Shown one piece after another: positions 29,754 through 40,081 of a stretch of DNA of 64,000 nucleotides. The translations under genes were made by a program, and so were the position numbers. The stretch covers positions 7,232,014 through 7,296,013 of the forward strand of contig OU342638.1 of NCBI GenBank assembly GCA_910589415.1, read 5' to 3'. Every line of letters starts with the position of its first letter. Within the stretch, counting starts at the first letter, position 1. This stretch comes from Malachius bipustulatus. Its lineage: Eukaryota > Arthropoda > Insecta > Coleoptera > Melyridae. The notes below the pieces were generated by a model. It worked only from the letters and a program-made list of their open reading frames with translations. It was not told the origin of the DNA and ran no database searches.

Positions 29754-31122
29754 TGTGACGTTACAGTAACGTCGCGACGCTGGAAAGCGACGCCAGAATT
29801 TAAATAAAATATTATTCCCACGAAAGGCAAGAAGAAATCATGTAGGAATTATTCAAGTAGTGAATTATTAAAATTAAAGCAGGTAAATCGGCGACAACAA
29901 GTTAAGGGAGGTTTTTTATATTGGTATCAGTTGTTGTTTACAGAAAGTGCCTCTAGGAAGGAACGGAAACAACATTTAATTCAGCGAGAAATATTAAAAT
30001 ATTAAATCCAAGCAAATAAATGCGAAGCCGAGAGGAAAACAAGATAAGAAGTTGTTGTTGTTTACGTCCGGTACCTATATAAAGGGACCGAGATTGAAGG
30101 AACAGCAGCAGATGGCAGCTGGCCTTCCTAGAGAACTGATCTAGGATAGCCGGTCCGCCATCCATGGCTCACCCCCTTGCCCAGAGGCCCGAGTACTGAT
30201 CGGGACTTCTCCTAGAGCGAAGAAGAAGAATTGACTCTTCCGAGCTCACACCTTAACCTACCCCAATGCGGAACCTGGGTACTGACCAGGAGTCAAGTTG
30301 GGATATCACGAGAGAGTAGTATTGATACTTTTTCGTCACCTCCTAAAGCTTATCAGTCTCGAACGTGGACCCAGGTGAAGCGAAGAATTGATTCGCGTCC
30401 CTGGTCTAATTACTCTGAGAAAGCGTATAATCTCCCCCCGTGACTTCCTAGCGCGTCGAAGTATTGACTCGACGAGTTAGCAGGCACGTAGAAGGTCAAC
30501 CTCCGGTTGCGAACGAGAATTGACCGTTACGCAATCGAAGACGAGCCAATCAAATAATGAAATCCATGGTCATTTCAGATAACTAAAATTTTACCCCGAG
30601 CTAATCTAATTTATTAATTAAATTATTCATTTAAATAAACGGGAATTTTTCACAAATTGAGACCATAATAGATTTCATGTAAATAATATTAATCCAGAGT
30701 TTTAATCAGTTTATTTCTCATTCTTTTATCGACGCGATAAAAATAATCGTAAAATCATTCCTTTCTCGTCTCATATTGCACCACTAAGGCTTTATTTTCC
30801 AGTTGACTGAACTCAGCAGAAAAACTTGTCATCCTCGACCTACTGGCATAGTCCGACCGTCGAGCGGCAGCCGGGGCACTGCTTTTTACCGGGTGCTGGG
30901 CCGGGAAGATATATACCGGGCGTTCACCCCGCATGCTGAACAAATCGGATAATTATTTTACGTTTATCGCATTTTATGGAAACAATAAATTTACGTTATT
31001 TTTTAAAATGTCGTGTATCATTTGTGTAAATCCACCCAACCATCCCGTCTGAAGGCATTGGTTAAGAAATAAATTAACCCAATAATTAAGACGTCCTCTC
31101 CAAAAAAAGGAGAGACGTCACA
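29754..31122 (+). repeat. Solo LTR, 1,369 bp, with ATGT target duplication
   Basis: It starts TGTGACGT and ends ACGTCACA (inverted), flanked by ATGT at 29750-29753 and 31123-31126. A TATA-like sequence (CTATATAAAGG) lies near 30075 and AATAAA near 30637. No internal region or second LTR is present, as left by LTR-LTR recombination. The part downstream of the TATA holds the hairpin array at 30127-30534, so the array would lie in the R/U5 part of the RNA. Confidence 0.75.
30127..30534 (+). other. Array of eight hairpins with conserved seven-base loops (GWAYTGA)
   Basis: Loops at 30133, 30193, 30228, 30279, 30319, 30385, 30461 and 30517 read GAACTGA, GTACTGA, GAATTGA, GTACTGA, GTATTGA, GAATTGA, GTATTGA and GAATTGA. 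Each is enclosed by a self-complementary stem of a different sequence, for example CCTAGA/TCTAGG, CCCGA/TCGGG, CCTGG/CCAGG, GCGAA/TTCGC, CGTCGA/TCGACG. The fifth stem reaches 11 pairs with G-T wobbles. Three have one A-C apposition next to the loop. The last extends to nine pairs around one bulged A. A conserved loop on changing stems points to an RNA recognised by a protein or by another RNA. Function unknown. Confidence 0.75.
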
Positions 31123-31126
31123 ATGT

Positions 31127-32271
31127 AAATTCATGTGGCTAATCTTATTGAGACCTAATCCTTTATTACGTTCGTGATTGTTGTAACGTTTTTTGCACAT
31201 TGATGCACAATTGATTTGAAATCACCCTGTGAATCTCGTGATACTTTCTATCACCCTGTATAAAAATTTCACCCACACACTACGATACTACATGAAAAGT
31301 TATGACAGGGACATGTTCTCCGTTTTTAAATATCTTGAACCATTATCAAGTTAACATTCTTGGAAAATTTGTAAACTACAATTATTATTATCACTTGTTT
31401 TTAACTTCCGTAAAAATGAATCTATTTCGAAACACGAAGTTTCTTTGTTCTTCTACTGAAATTTCCTTTAAAATCATGGGCCATTAAAATCATAGCACCA
31501 CAAATAGGGGTGCTAATTAAAAAAAAAAAAAAAAAACGATTAGTACCTATACCGAAAACCAAATCATCATCATCAAGTTCTCTCTTTTCTCCCTTTATTC
31601 AGGTTTTCCCATTTCATTTAATTACCCCCCCTCCCTTCCATTTTATTATATGAAAACTCGCTCTATGTGATTTATCCACAAAAACTCCAAAAACTTGATA
31701 ATTATTAACAAAAAACATTCTATAAAAAAAAAACACGTTTTTCATAAACATTTCTATTTCCGCCCCCGTCCACATCTCCGTAATTACCTATTTATTTTAA
31801 CATCCTTAAACTGTGTCAAATTTGGCTTCTACATGAATTATTTCCTCTATATTTTTATATTTGGCCCTTTTTGGTCTCCAGTGACTGGACTGTCTCTCAT
31901 CAATACATTCATGGATCAATTTATCATGTCATAATAATTTTTATGTTAAGTATCTGATGGCGTTTGTAATTTATAAAACACATTTATTATTGAAAAGTGA
32001 TTGTAACTATTTATTAATTGAACCCTATGCTGCAACAACGTTGTAAGTGCTAAAAGTAAATTTTGCGAGAAATCGAAATAAACATTTTTTGTGAACCAAT
32101 ATAATATATCAGCTTACAAACATTAATGTATTAATTAATTGTATTAATTAATTAACATTCATATTTTGTTGCTTATTAAAAAATTGTTGCAGCATAGGGT
32201 TCAATTGTTGCTATAAATAATTGAATTCGATTTCATATTTTTAATTAGGTACTGAAGTATATGATTTTCAG
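31127..32271 (+). other. Rest of the intron before DUF4806 exon C
   Basis: Non-coding. It contains a fragment (31290-31340, near acatgttctccgtttttaaa) related to the palindromic MITE cores at 36.9 and 47.1 kb, a poly-A run near 31520, and a small MITE at about 32023-32208. Confidence 0.4.
32023..32208. repeat. Small MITE with ttgaaccctatgctgcaaca terminal repeats
   Basis: The terminal 21 or so bases recur inverted (gttgcagcatagggttcaa). The interior is AT-rich with an ATTAATTAA palindrome. About 190 bp. Confidence 0.65.
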
Positions 32272-32328
32272 GTGCGGTGAAAATAAATTTTCCGGATGTA
32301 AAAGACAGCGAATTTGAATGCGACGTTA
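32272..32328 (+). CDS. DUF4806 gene, exon C, first part (split by a transposon)
   Basis: It follows the acceptor gattttcag and continues exon B in phase (SAVKINFPDVKDSEFECDV). It is cut at a TTA by the Harbinger element. Coding resumes at 34006 after the duplicated TTA, giving MAWFQHASTRYKR and a stop at 34056-34058. The joined end fits the C-terminal part of DUF4806, so the unsplit exon was probably functional. Confidence 0.7.
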
Positions 32329-32582
32329 AGGCGGCCACAGACTAGCGCACATGTATGTCATACATGTATGTCATACTTGCTTGTGCGTTGATATTCGCTA
32401 GTGTGTGGGCGAAACGTGGCAAACATGTGCGTCGCACAAGTTTCAGGTTTCAACTTGAATTCATCAACGCGCATACATCTACGTGCATACATGTATGTCG
32501 GTCTGTGGACAAATCTGACAATCTTTTTATATAATTTGTTTATTCAGTGTCGTGTAGTGTATTTCTTAATAATAATATTATA

Positions 32583-32936
32583 ATGTCCGATTTAAGAAGT
32601 TCTACAAAAGATTTTATGACAGAATTTATAGAACTTTACAAAAGTTATCCGTGTTTGTGGAAAACTAAATGTAAAGATTACATGAATAGAAATAAAAAAG
32701 ATACAGCCTATGAAACGTTACTAAAAAAACTACGAGAGGTTGAACCAAATGCGACAAAAAATACCGTTAAGTCTAAAATAAATAGCATTCGTGGAAGCTT
32801 TCGACGAGAACTTAAAAGAATCGAAGAATCCAAACGATCAGGTGTAGGAACGGATGAAGTATACGTGACTGATATATACAGGGTGTACCAGCTCGATTTA
32901 GACAACGGTAAGGGCCGTGTAGGTCTCGTCAAGACG
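32583..32936 (+). pseudogene. MADF/Myb-like accessory protein of the Harbinger element (truncated)
   Basis: From ATG 32583 it gives MSDLRSSTKDFMTEFIELYK and then YPCLWKTKCKDYMNR and KKLREVEPNATKNTVKSKIN, a MADF/SANT-like DNA-binding domain. Harbinger elements typically encode such a protein beside the transposase. After about residue 97 the frame runs into the nested MITE at 32879, so the C-terminus is lost. Confidence 0.7.
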
Positions 32937-33464
32937 AATCGTTTTTTTATTTGAAGTTTTTGAATTTGGACCTTCGTTGCGGAAATATGGCCGACTTCCG
33001 GTTTTTAGTTTTTTGGCTCCAGTTTCGGCATTTTTAGGTTCTCGCCCAAACTGAAACTAGTTTTGGAAACTCCTCAGCTTCAGTTACAACTTTAATATTG
33101 AAGTCAAGGTTCTATCTCTGTTGGATTCAAAATGGCGACATGCCCAAGACTAATAAATTTTAAGTCTTTGAATCAATTCAAATTGAATCAAATTGAAAAA
33201 TTAAGATTTTGAATCCAACAGAGATAGAACCTTGACTTCAATATGAAAGTTGTAACTGAAGCTAAGGAGTTTCCAAAACTATAGTTTCAGTTTGGGCGAG
33301 AACCTAAAAATGCCGAAACTGGAGCCAAAAAACTAAAAACCGGAAGTCGGCAATATTTCCGCAACGAAGGTCCAAATCCAAAAACTTTAAATAAAAAAAC
33401 GTTTCGTCTTGACGAGACCTACACGGCCCTTACCGTTGTCTAAATCGAGCTGGTACACCCTGTA
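32879..33464. repeat. Palindromic MITE nested in the Harbinger element
   Basis: cagggtgtaccagctcgatt and its inverse bound a near-perfect palindrome of about 590 bp with its centre near 33170. It is flanked by TA. Conserved inner words include ccggaagtcgg and its inverse. Confidence 0.8.
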
Positions 33465-33867
33465 TATATAATGTCTCTGGTATAATTTTCCCTAACGACT
33501 GAGGAGAAATAAGCGTTGAAAACTTTAAGTCTTCATAATTTCTTCCAGTAGCTAGATAGCGAAGTGTGGCTGTTAATCGCTTATGTGGTGATATGGCATC
33601 CCTTATTAAAATTGTGTTCTGTTTTTCTATTATTGGAGACACTAACGTTAATAGCGTTACGTAACTATCTTCATCCATCCTCAGGTAATCGTCTGGTTCC
33701 AATCGTAGTTCTTCTAGAAGATTTATATGCGTATATTATGAGCGTTTTAAAAGCCAATCTTTGACCCATTTTATTCGAATTTTCGGCTTTTGAATTAATT
33801 TATTTCTTTTCTTTTTAACTAGAACAGCGTACGCCGCTGCCAGTAAAATATATTCGTCCTCACTGTT
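33465..33867 (-). pseudogene. Harbinger transposase, N-terminal remnant
   Basis: On the minus strand a Met near 33867 starts an acidic MNSEDEYILLAAAYAV. Further on are RLEPDDYLRMDEDSYVTLLT and ISPHKRLTATLRYLATGRNY, typical of the region before the Harbinger DDE core. TAA interrupts it in frame near 33738. The catalytic domain is absent and the frame ends at the nested MITE. Confidence 0.75.
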
Positions 33868-34005
33868 CATCGCGTACTTCGATACTGCTTGCGTGACAAG
33901 CTAGTGTGTAGATCTGTGGCTGAGAAACGCTCATCGTACATGGACGATGCACATGTATGGCAAACATGTATGACGCACTTGTGTGCTAGTCTGTGGGCAC
34001 CTTTA

Positions 34006-34058
34006 TGGCTTGGTTCCAGCACGCGTCTACTAGATACAAACGTAGCAAAAATATTTAG
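34006..34058 (+). CDS. DUF4806 gene, exon C, second part with stop
   Basis: Continuation after the Harbinger insertion: MAWFQHASTRYKR to the stop TAG at 34056-34058. The phase is correct when the 1,674-bp element and one TTA are removed. Confidence 0.65.
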
Positions 34059-35329
34059 AACGGTAAAATTTAAATGTATAAAAATTTTAAAGTATACCTA
34101 CCTACCTATTAATTGTATTAATAATGTTCAAAATAATTAATTTTGTAATAACATTTTTTAGTGTAAAGCATTTTTAAAAAAATAAAAGATCGTGTTAAAG
34201 TATATACTTATATTGTCATATTTTAAGCCATTACCTATATATTACCTATACGTTCAGGTGTCCGGGAATATGTGGGAAATCTCTCGGAATCAGATAGAAC
34301 ATTAAAAAAAAAGATGACAAGTTCCTTTTTTTTCCTAGCGGCCCTCCAATTTTTCTTTTAATTATTATTTATATATTTTATTTCATATTTTTTTGTTTGT
34401 CTTAGGGGTAGTATTTTAAGAGGTCCTTACTATACTGTATACTGTTTATCATATTAAATTTTCATTAAATTTTATTAAGTAGTTTAGAAGTTAATCAAGA
34501 AAACTTGATTTCCAATGGCGTCCTTTATGATGCCTTATCTCCGTAGGGAGGGAATCTTTTTTTTTAATGTTCTATTTGATTCCGAGAGATTTCCCACATT
34601 TTCCAGGTCACCCTGTATACATAATCTGTGATTATACCTATAGGAATTATTTGGGCACGCAGTCGTTTCAAGAAAAGAACACTCTTTCTATGCCAATAAG
34701 CTTTCTAATTTTATTTTAATTCTTCATCAGGGCACTGGAAGTTGAGATTAAATTCTTTTGTTGTTGAAAGTTTTTGAAAATTGTTAATCATAGGACTGGT
34801 TATTTTTTATACATTTAACAGCAATAATAACGATATAATAATACATAGTAATGAAATTTGAATTCTAATTTGGACTAAAATGATAAAAATTATAATTTTT
34901 TTTTCAATTAATCAATCAATTAATATTTAATAATTATAACAAACCACTTTCCTTGAGTTAAAAAAATCAGTTTAAAAATTGTGATTTCATTGCGTTTTAT
35001 TAATTGAATACTTACAAAATGCAAAACCGTAAATTATCGTACATGAGACTGACAAGTTGTTTTTACAACTTTATAACTCTGGAGGAACTTCAAAACAACA
35101 AACTATGAAGACAACTTGAGATTCTCCAATACAATGAATTTGTTTGAAAACAATAATTATGCTAGTAACACTTACAGTTATTACATCTGTAAATGTTAAT
35201 TGAGATGATTGGATAACTTCACTGTGCCTACTTTGGTAAGTTACAAAATATGTTAACTTGAACCACTCAAGAACATTTCTTTCACAATGTTGCATACCGT
35301 TTCTTTGGCAATTAGCCTTACATATCTCC
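34059..35329. other. Intergenic stretch with one MITE
   Basis: AT-rich and non-coding apart from the MITE at 34250-34617. ORFs on either strand here are short and featureless. Confidence 0.4.
34250..34617. repeat. Palindromic MITE (gtgggaaatctctcggaatc arms)
   Basis: The arm at about 34253-34310 recurs inverted at 34560-34617, ending CACCCTGTA. The middle is AT-rich. Confidence 0.7.
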
Positions 35330-35805
35330 AGCAATGTTGCGTAACACTCACTTGGCAATGTTGCAAAATAACCTTTTCGTAAACTTATGTAATAATCATC
35401 TTGCAACCTTGTATAATAATCATGTCGCAACGTTGCATGATAACCATCTCGCAAAGTTGCATAATAACCATCTCGCAACGTTGCATAATAACCATCTCGC
35501 AACGTTGCATAATAACCATCTCGCAACGTTGCATAATAGTCATCTCGTAACGTCGCACATTAATCATCTCGCAACGTTGCACTAAAACCATCTCGCAACG
35601 TTGCATAATAACCATCTCGCAACGTTGCATAATAACCATCTCCCAACATTGCATAATGACCATCTCGCAACGTTGCATAATAATAATCTCTCAACATTAC
35701 ACATTAATAATCTCGCAACGTTGCATAATAATCATCTCGCAATGTTGCATATACATTGTCTCGCAACGTTGCATTAAGCTTCTCTCGCAATGTTTTGTAA
35801 CATTT
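35325..35805. repeat. 24-bp minisatellite, about 20 copies, core GCAACGTTGC
   Basis: The unit catctcgcaacgttgcataa plus four bases repeats about every 24 bp with substitutions increasing to both sides. Each unit contains the palindrome GCAACGTTGC. Long ORFs on both strands (YYATLRDG- and NNHLATLH-type repeats) are by-products of the period being divisible by three. Confidence 0.9.
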
Positions 35806-36070
35806 CCTTGTAATGTTGATGATACCTTGCAACAACATTACAGGAACGTGCCTGCAATGCTCTAAGTACCTTAAACGCAATTTACATAAACAACATTGCC
35901 AGAGAAATGTGATGAAACGTTACATAACATTCCTTTTGCAACGTTGCGTAACATTTCTCTCGCAATGTTGCATATGTACATTGCACTTAAGGCACTTAGA
36001 GCATTGCAGGCACGTTCCTGTAATGTTGTTGCAAGGTATGAATCAACATTACAAAAAACAATAATTCATT
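35806..36070. repeat. Inverted repeat flanking the minisatellite
   Basis: ttgcaacaacattacaggaa near 35826 recurs inverted near 36020 (ttcctgtaatgttgttgcaa). The flanking aatgctctaagtaccttaaa is inverted too, giving arms of about 60 bp. It also contains more AACGTTGC-like words. Confidence 0.7.
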
Positions 36071-36103
36071 GCAGTAACATTGCATGAAAGTTACTGTGCT
36101 TAG

Positions 36104-36359
36104 TGGGAAAGACCATCCATCCAAAAATACTATTCAATGATACACACGTTAAGAAAAATGAAAAATTGCTAAATGGATGCAATGTGATGCGGAACTATGC
36201 GAAAAGATGTGGTGCTAAAAATCCAGAGCTTCTCACGTCATGCCGATTAAGAAAACACATCGCAACAGTAACCCAAGTACTAAGCTTGAAAAGCAATGAA
36301 ATTGACCAATTGGCGAAGTTCATGGGGCATACTACGAAAACTCATGAAACATTTTACAA
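36104..36359 (+). pseudogene. Tyrosine-recombinase-like gene, exon with catalytic motifs
   Basis: The acceptor (ctgtgcttag) and the donor (GTAAAT at 36360) bound an open exon. It encodes AKRCGAKNPELLTSCRLRKH and then LAKFMGHTTKTHETFY. The R-H (RLRKH), GH and final Tyr fit the C-terminal catalytic part of tyrosine recombinases, in the form found in Crypton-like elements and their domesticated relatives. It splices in phase to 41827 (FYK|LPQD). Upstream exons were not found. Later exons carry frameshifts, so the gene is dead here. Confidence 0.6.
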
Positions 36360-37298
36360 GTAAATATTACACCCTGCATTCGCTTATTTTTTAATTAGCA
36401 AGTTTTTATCAACGAAAACTTGAATTAAATAATAAATTCAACTTCCAAATTTATATACATATAAATTTGTATTACATATCGATCGATAACTTACTTACCT
36501 ATATTTGATTATTTTTATTGAACCTTTGCTTCTTAATTGTTATACAGGGTGAATTATAAAAAACGCCCCAAGCGATAACTCCGTTAATTTTGAAGATATG
36601 ACAAAACTTTTTGAAACAAAGTGGCGTAGTTTATCATCATCTATATGTTGAGATAAACGTCCGATCAACACAACTTCCTGTTTAACCGGAAGTAACATCA
36701 ACTTCGAGTTTTTAAATAGAGCACCCTGTAAAACTTTATATTTTTTAAATGTCTGAAGAAATCTAATACAGGTGGTTTTCACCATTGGAATTTAGATTGA
36801 GCGGTTTATGAGTTATAAACAAGTGAAGATCGAAAATTTTCAACTTCAAAGCAGTGTAGAACTAGAACGGCTCAAGATATCTAAAAACGGTTTACATGTC
36901 CCTATCCTAACTTTTCATGTTTTATCCCACTATGTGGAGTAAATTTTAATACAGGGTGATGAAAATTATCCGATTTTTCATCACCATGTATTAAAATTTA
37001 AACCACATAGTAGGATACTATGTAAAAAGTTAGGATAGGGACATGTAAACCGTTTTTAGAAATCTTGAGCCGTTCTAGTTCTACACTGCTTTGAAGTTGA
37101 AAATTTTCGATCTTCACTTGTTTATAACTTATAAACCGCTCAATCTAAATTCCAATGGTGAAAACCACCTGTATTAGATTTCTTCAGACATTTAAAAAAT
37201 ATAAAGTTTTACAGGGTGCTCTATTTAAAAACCCGAAGTTGATGTTACTTCCGGTTAAACAGGAAGTTGTGTTGATCGAGCGTTTATCTCAACATATA

Positions 37299-40081
37299 CA
37301 GGTGGCCAATTAGTGCGACAAAGGTCAATATCTCCTGTACCATTGAAGATAGCGGAAAACTTTTTCCAAGAAAGTTATTAAGGGTTAAGAGATGCATCTT
37401 TTAAAATTATTTTCGACTATACAGGGTGCTCCATAAAGGCGGGACGGTAAAAAGTTCATGTTTTTTAAATGGGACGCCCTGTATATTTTCACATATTCTA
37501 ATTCACCGTGAAATTCTGTAGGTAGCAACACAATTATTTATGCACATTTTTGCAACGTTGCCAAATAGATTGGAAAATTCTTTAAATTTGTGAAAAAACA
37601 TGGCTCAATGAAATGTGTAATATTTTTTAACTTATAATAATTGGGAAAAAAATAGTTTTTTAAAGCAAAGAAGAATGTTGACAGGAGCCGTCTAAGGTAA
37701 CATAGAATAATGTTTTTGTACAGGGTGTTTTCTATGGGCGTGCCAACATTACGAACTTTAAACCTAATTTTCGTGATTTTCTTAAATGGAACACCCTGTA
37801 TTTGATTACACTATCTTGTAGGGATTTTAATCTCCTTTAACTTTTGTAAAGGTCTTCCTATGCGTATCTTTACCAATTTTGGTGGTATTTCAATTTTTAT
37901 TTAAACTCTAGCAAAAAACTAGATGTTTTTCAACCTTTTCGCTTTCCTAGTCACCTAGTAACACACTTGGTCACCTAGTAACACACCTGGTAACCTAGTA
38001 ACACATAAAATAAAAACAAAATGTTGTAATTTTAAATAAAACGTCAGTTTGGTGGCAATTAGATGACAATTAAAGTGATTTGGTGGTTTGTTTGTACAAA
38101 AAGTATTAAATATGAATTTTTCAAATGCCGAAATGGTGGATATGGTATTTGTACTAGGAGCTAGCGACAAAAACTGCTTGTTAGCAACGCGGATATACAA
38201 AGAAAAATATCCAAACCGAAGACAACCTAATAGAAGGCCGCTTGAAAAGGTAATGGAGCGTTTTCAAAGAACGGGAAGTGTAGCCTATAATAAAAATGAA
38301 AGAAGAAAACGTGTTTTAATGGAAGAAAATCAATTAGACGTTCTTTTAACAGTAAATGAAAATCCACACATTGGCCAACGAAATATTTCCAATCAATTAG
38401 ATATTAGACGATCATCGATTCAGAACATACTGAAAGCACACAAAATGCATCCTTATCATATCCAGTTGTTGCAGGAACTAAATGAAGAAGACTATCAGAG
38501 AAGAATAAATTTCTGTGAATGGGTACAGGAAAAAACGAGACAACAAAGAAATTTTGCACATTTAGTATTCTTTTGTGATGAAGCAACATTTCATAAAAAT
38601 GGAAACGTGAATAGGCACAATTTTCATTATTATGCTAACAGCAATCCCTATTTCGCAAGAACCCATTCACAAAACAGATGGTCCTTAAACGTTTGGGGAG
38701 GAGTTGTAGGAGACTATGTTATTGGACCGCATTTTTTTGAGGGCAGAGTAACAGGACAATTATACTTGGATTTTTTACGATTTAATTTACCGCAATTAAT
38801 GGTTCAGATACCAAATGAAGTTCGTGAACGTCTTTGGTTTCTACATGATGGAGCCCCCGTGCATTATACAGGGCATATTACTAACTTCTTGAGTGAAAGG
38901 TATGGGCAGCAGTGGATTGGAAGAGGAGCGCCAGTACCATGGCCGGCTAGATCACCAGATCTAACAAAAATGGATTTTTGTATATGGGGATTTGTAAAAG
39001 ATCAGGTATATAAAATACCCCCGACTACAAGAGATGATATGAAAATTCGTATTAGGAACTGTTTTCAAAGTGTTACTCGGGAAATGTGTAGAAACATGAC
39101 TCAATCGTTTGAAAAACGTGTTGAATTGTGTATCCAAGTTAATGGAGGCCACTTTGAACAAATAATTACGTAATAATTTATTTTAGAAATTGTCCGCAAA
39201 CTTGAGTTGCTAAAATATTTTTGTGACTTTTTTTTTGTGTTACTTTTTTGTATTTTGTGAATGTATCCTCCAGTATGATTAAATTGTTTTGAGGTTAATT
39301 ATTTATGGAAATCAATGGGAAAACTACCAAATTGACGTTTTATTTAAAATTACAACATTTTGTTTTTATTTTATGTGTTACTAGGTTACCAGGTGTGTTA
39401 CTAGGTGACCAAGTGTGTTACTAGGTGACTAGGAAAGCGAAAAGGTTGAAAAACATCTAGTTTTTTGCTAGAGTTTAAATAAAAATTGAAATACCACCAA
39501 AATTGGTAAAGATAGGCATAGGAAGACCTTTACAAAAGTTAAAGGAGATTAAAATCCCTACAAGATAGTGTAATCAAATACAGGGTGTTCCATTTAAGAA
39601 AATCACGAAAATTAGGTTTAAAGTTCGTAATGTTGGCACGCCCATAGAAAACACCCTGTACAAAAACATTATTCTATGTTACCTTAGACGGCTCCTGTCA
39701 ACATTCTTCTTTGCTTTAAAAAACTATTTTTTTCCCAATTATTATAAGTTAAAAAATATTACACATTTCATTGAGCCATGTTTTTTCACAAATTTAAAGA
39801 ATTTTCCAATCTATTTGGCAACGTTGCAAAAATGTGCATAAATAATTGTGTTGCTACCTACAGAATTTCACGGTGAATTAGAATATGTGAAAATATACAG
39901 GGCGTCCCATTTAAAAAACATGAACTTTTTACCGTCCCGTCTTTATGGAGCACCCTGTATAGTCGAAAATAATTTTAAAAGATGCATCTCTTAACCCTTA
40001 ATAACTTTCTTGGAAAAAGTTTTCCGCTATCTTCAATGGTACAGGAGATATTGACCTTTGTCGCACTAATTGGCCACCCTG
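37299..40081 (+). mobile_element. Tc1/mariner-superfamily transposon with about 760-bp inverted arms, 2,783 bp
   Basis: TA-flanked (37297-37298, 40082-40083). The left end caggtggccaattagtgcg and right end cgcactaattggccaccctg are inverted. The arms match inward to about 38060 and 39330, including a short tandem motif (tagtaacacacctggt) on both sides. It carries one uninterrupted transposase. The MITE at 46737-47587 shares the outer 190 or so bases of the arms. Confidence 0.88.
38112..39173 (+). CDS. Tc1/mariner (IS630) family transposase, DD41D-type
   Basis: 353 residues from ATG 38112 (MNFSNAEMVDMV). The N-terminal part has the helix-turn-helix region typical of insect mariner-like proteins (NRRQPNRRPLEKVMERFQRT; GQRNISNQLDIRRSSIQNIL). 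The catalytic core is FFCDEATF, LHDGAPVHY, and SPDLTKMDF; 41 residues lie between the second and third Asp as I count them. The frame is completely open with no lost catalytic residue, so this copy may encode an active enzyme. It cuts and pastes the element between its inverted ends at TA. Confidence 0.88.
   Translation: MNFSNAEMVDMVFVLGASDKNCLLATRIYKEKYPNRRQPNRRPLEKVMERFQRTGSVAYNKNERRKRVLMEENQLDVLLTVNENPHIGQRNISNQLDIRRSSIQNILKAHKMHPYHIQLLQELNEEDYQRRINFCEWVQEKTRQQRNFAHLVFFCDEATFHKNGNVNRHNFHYYANSNPYFARTHSQNRWSLNVWGGVVGDYVIGPHFFEGRVTGQLYLDFLRFNLPQLMVQIPNEVRERLWFLHDGAPVHYTGHITNFLSERYGQQWIGRGAPVPWPARSPDLTKMDFCIWGFVKDQVYKIPPTTRDDMKIRIRNCFQSVTREMCRNMTQSFEKRVELCIQVNGGHFEQIIT

Larger units (their letters stand above)
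32329..34002. mobile_element. PIF/Harbinger-like element, internally deleted, 1,674 bp
   Basis: The ends AGGCGGCCACAGACTAGC and its near-inverse GCTAGTCTGTGGGCACCT are flanked by the 3-bp duplication TTA (32326-32328 and 34003-34005), the known Harbinger target size. It carries a MADF/Myb-like ORF on plus and a transposase remnant on minus, converging on an internal deletion that also holds a MITE. It splits DUF4806 exon C. Confidence 0.85.

Noticed and set aside
30231..30443. 70-codon ORF in the solo LTR
   Set aside because: It runs through the hairpin array; the RNA-structure pattern explains the conservation and no protein motif is seen.
35325..35805. CRISPR-like regular repeats
   Set aside because: The units are contiguous 24-bp tandem copies without spacers, in a eukaryotic context; this is a minisatellite.
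35071..35865. Long repetitive ORFs on both strands
   Set aside because: The 24-bp period keeps frames open by chance; the sequences are pure repeat translations.
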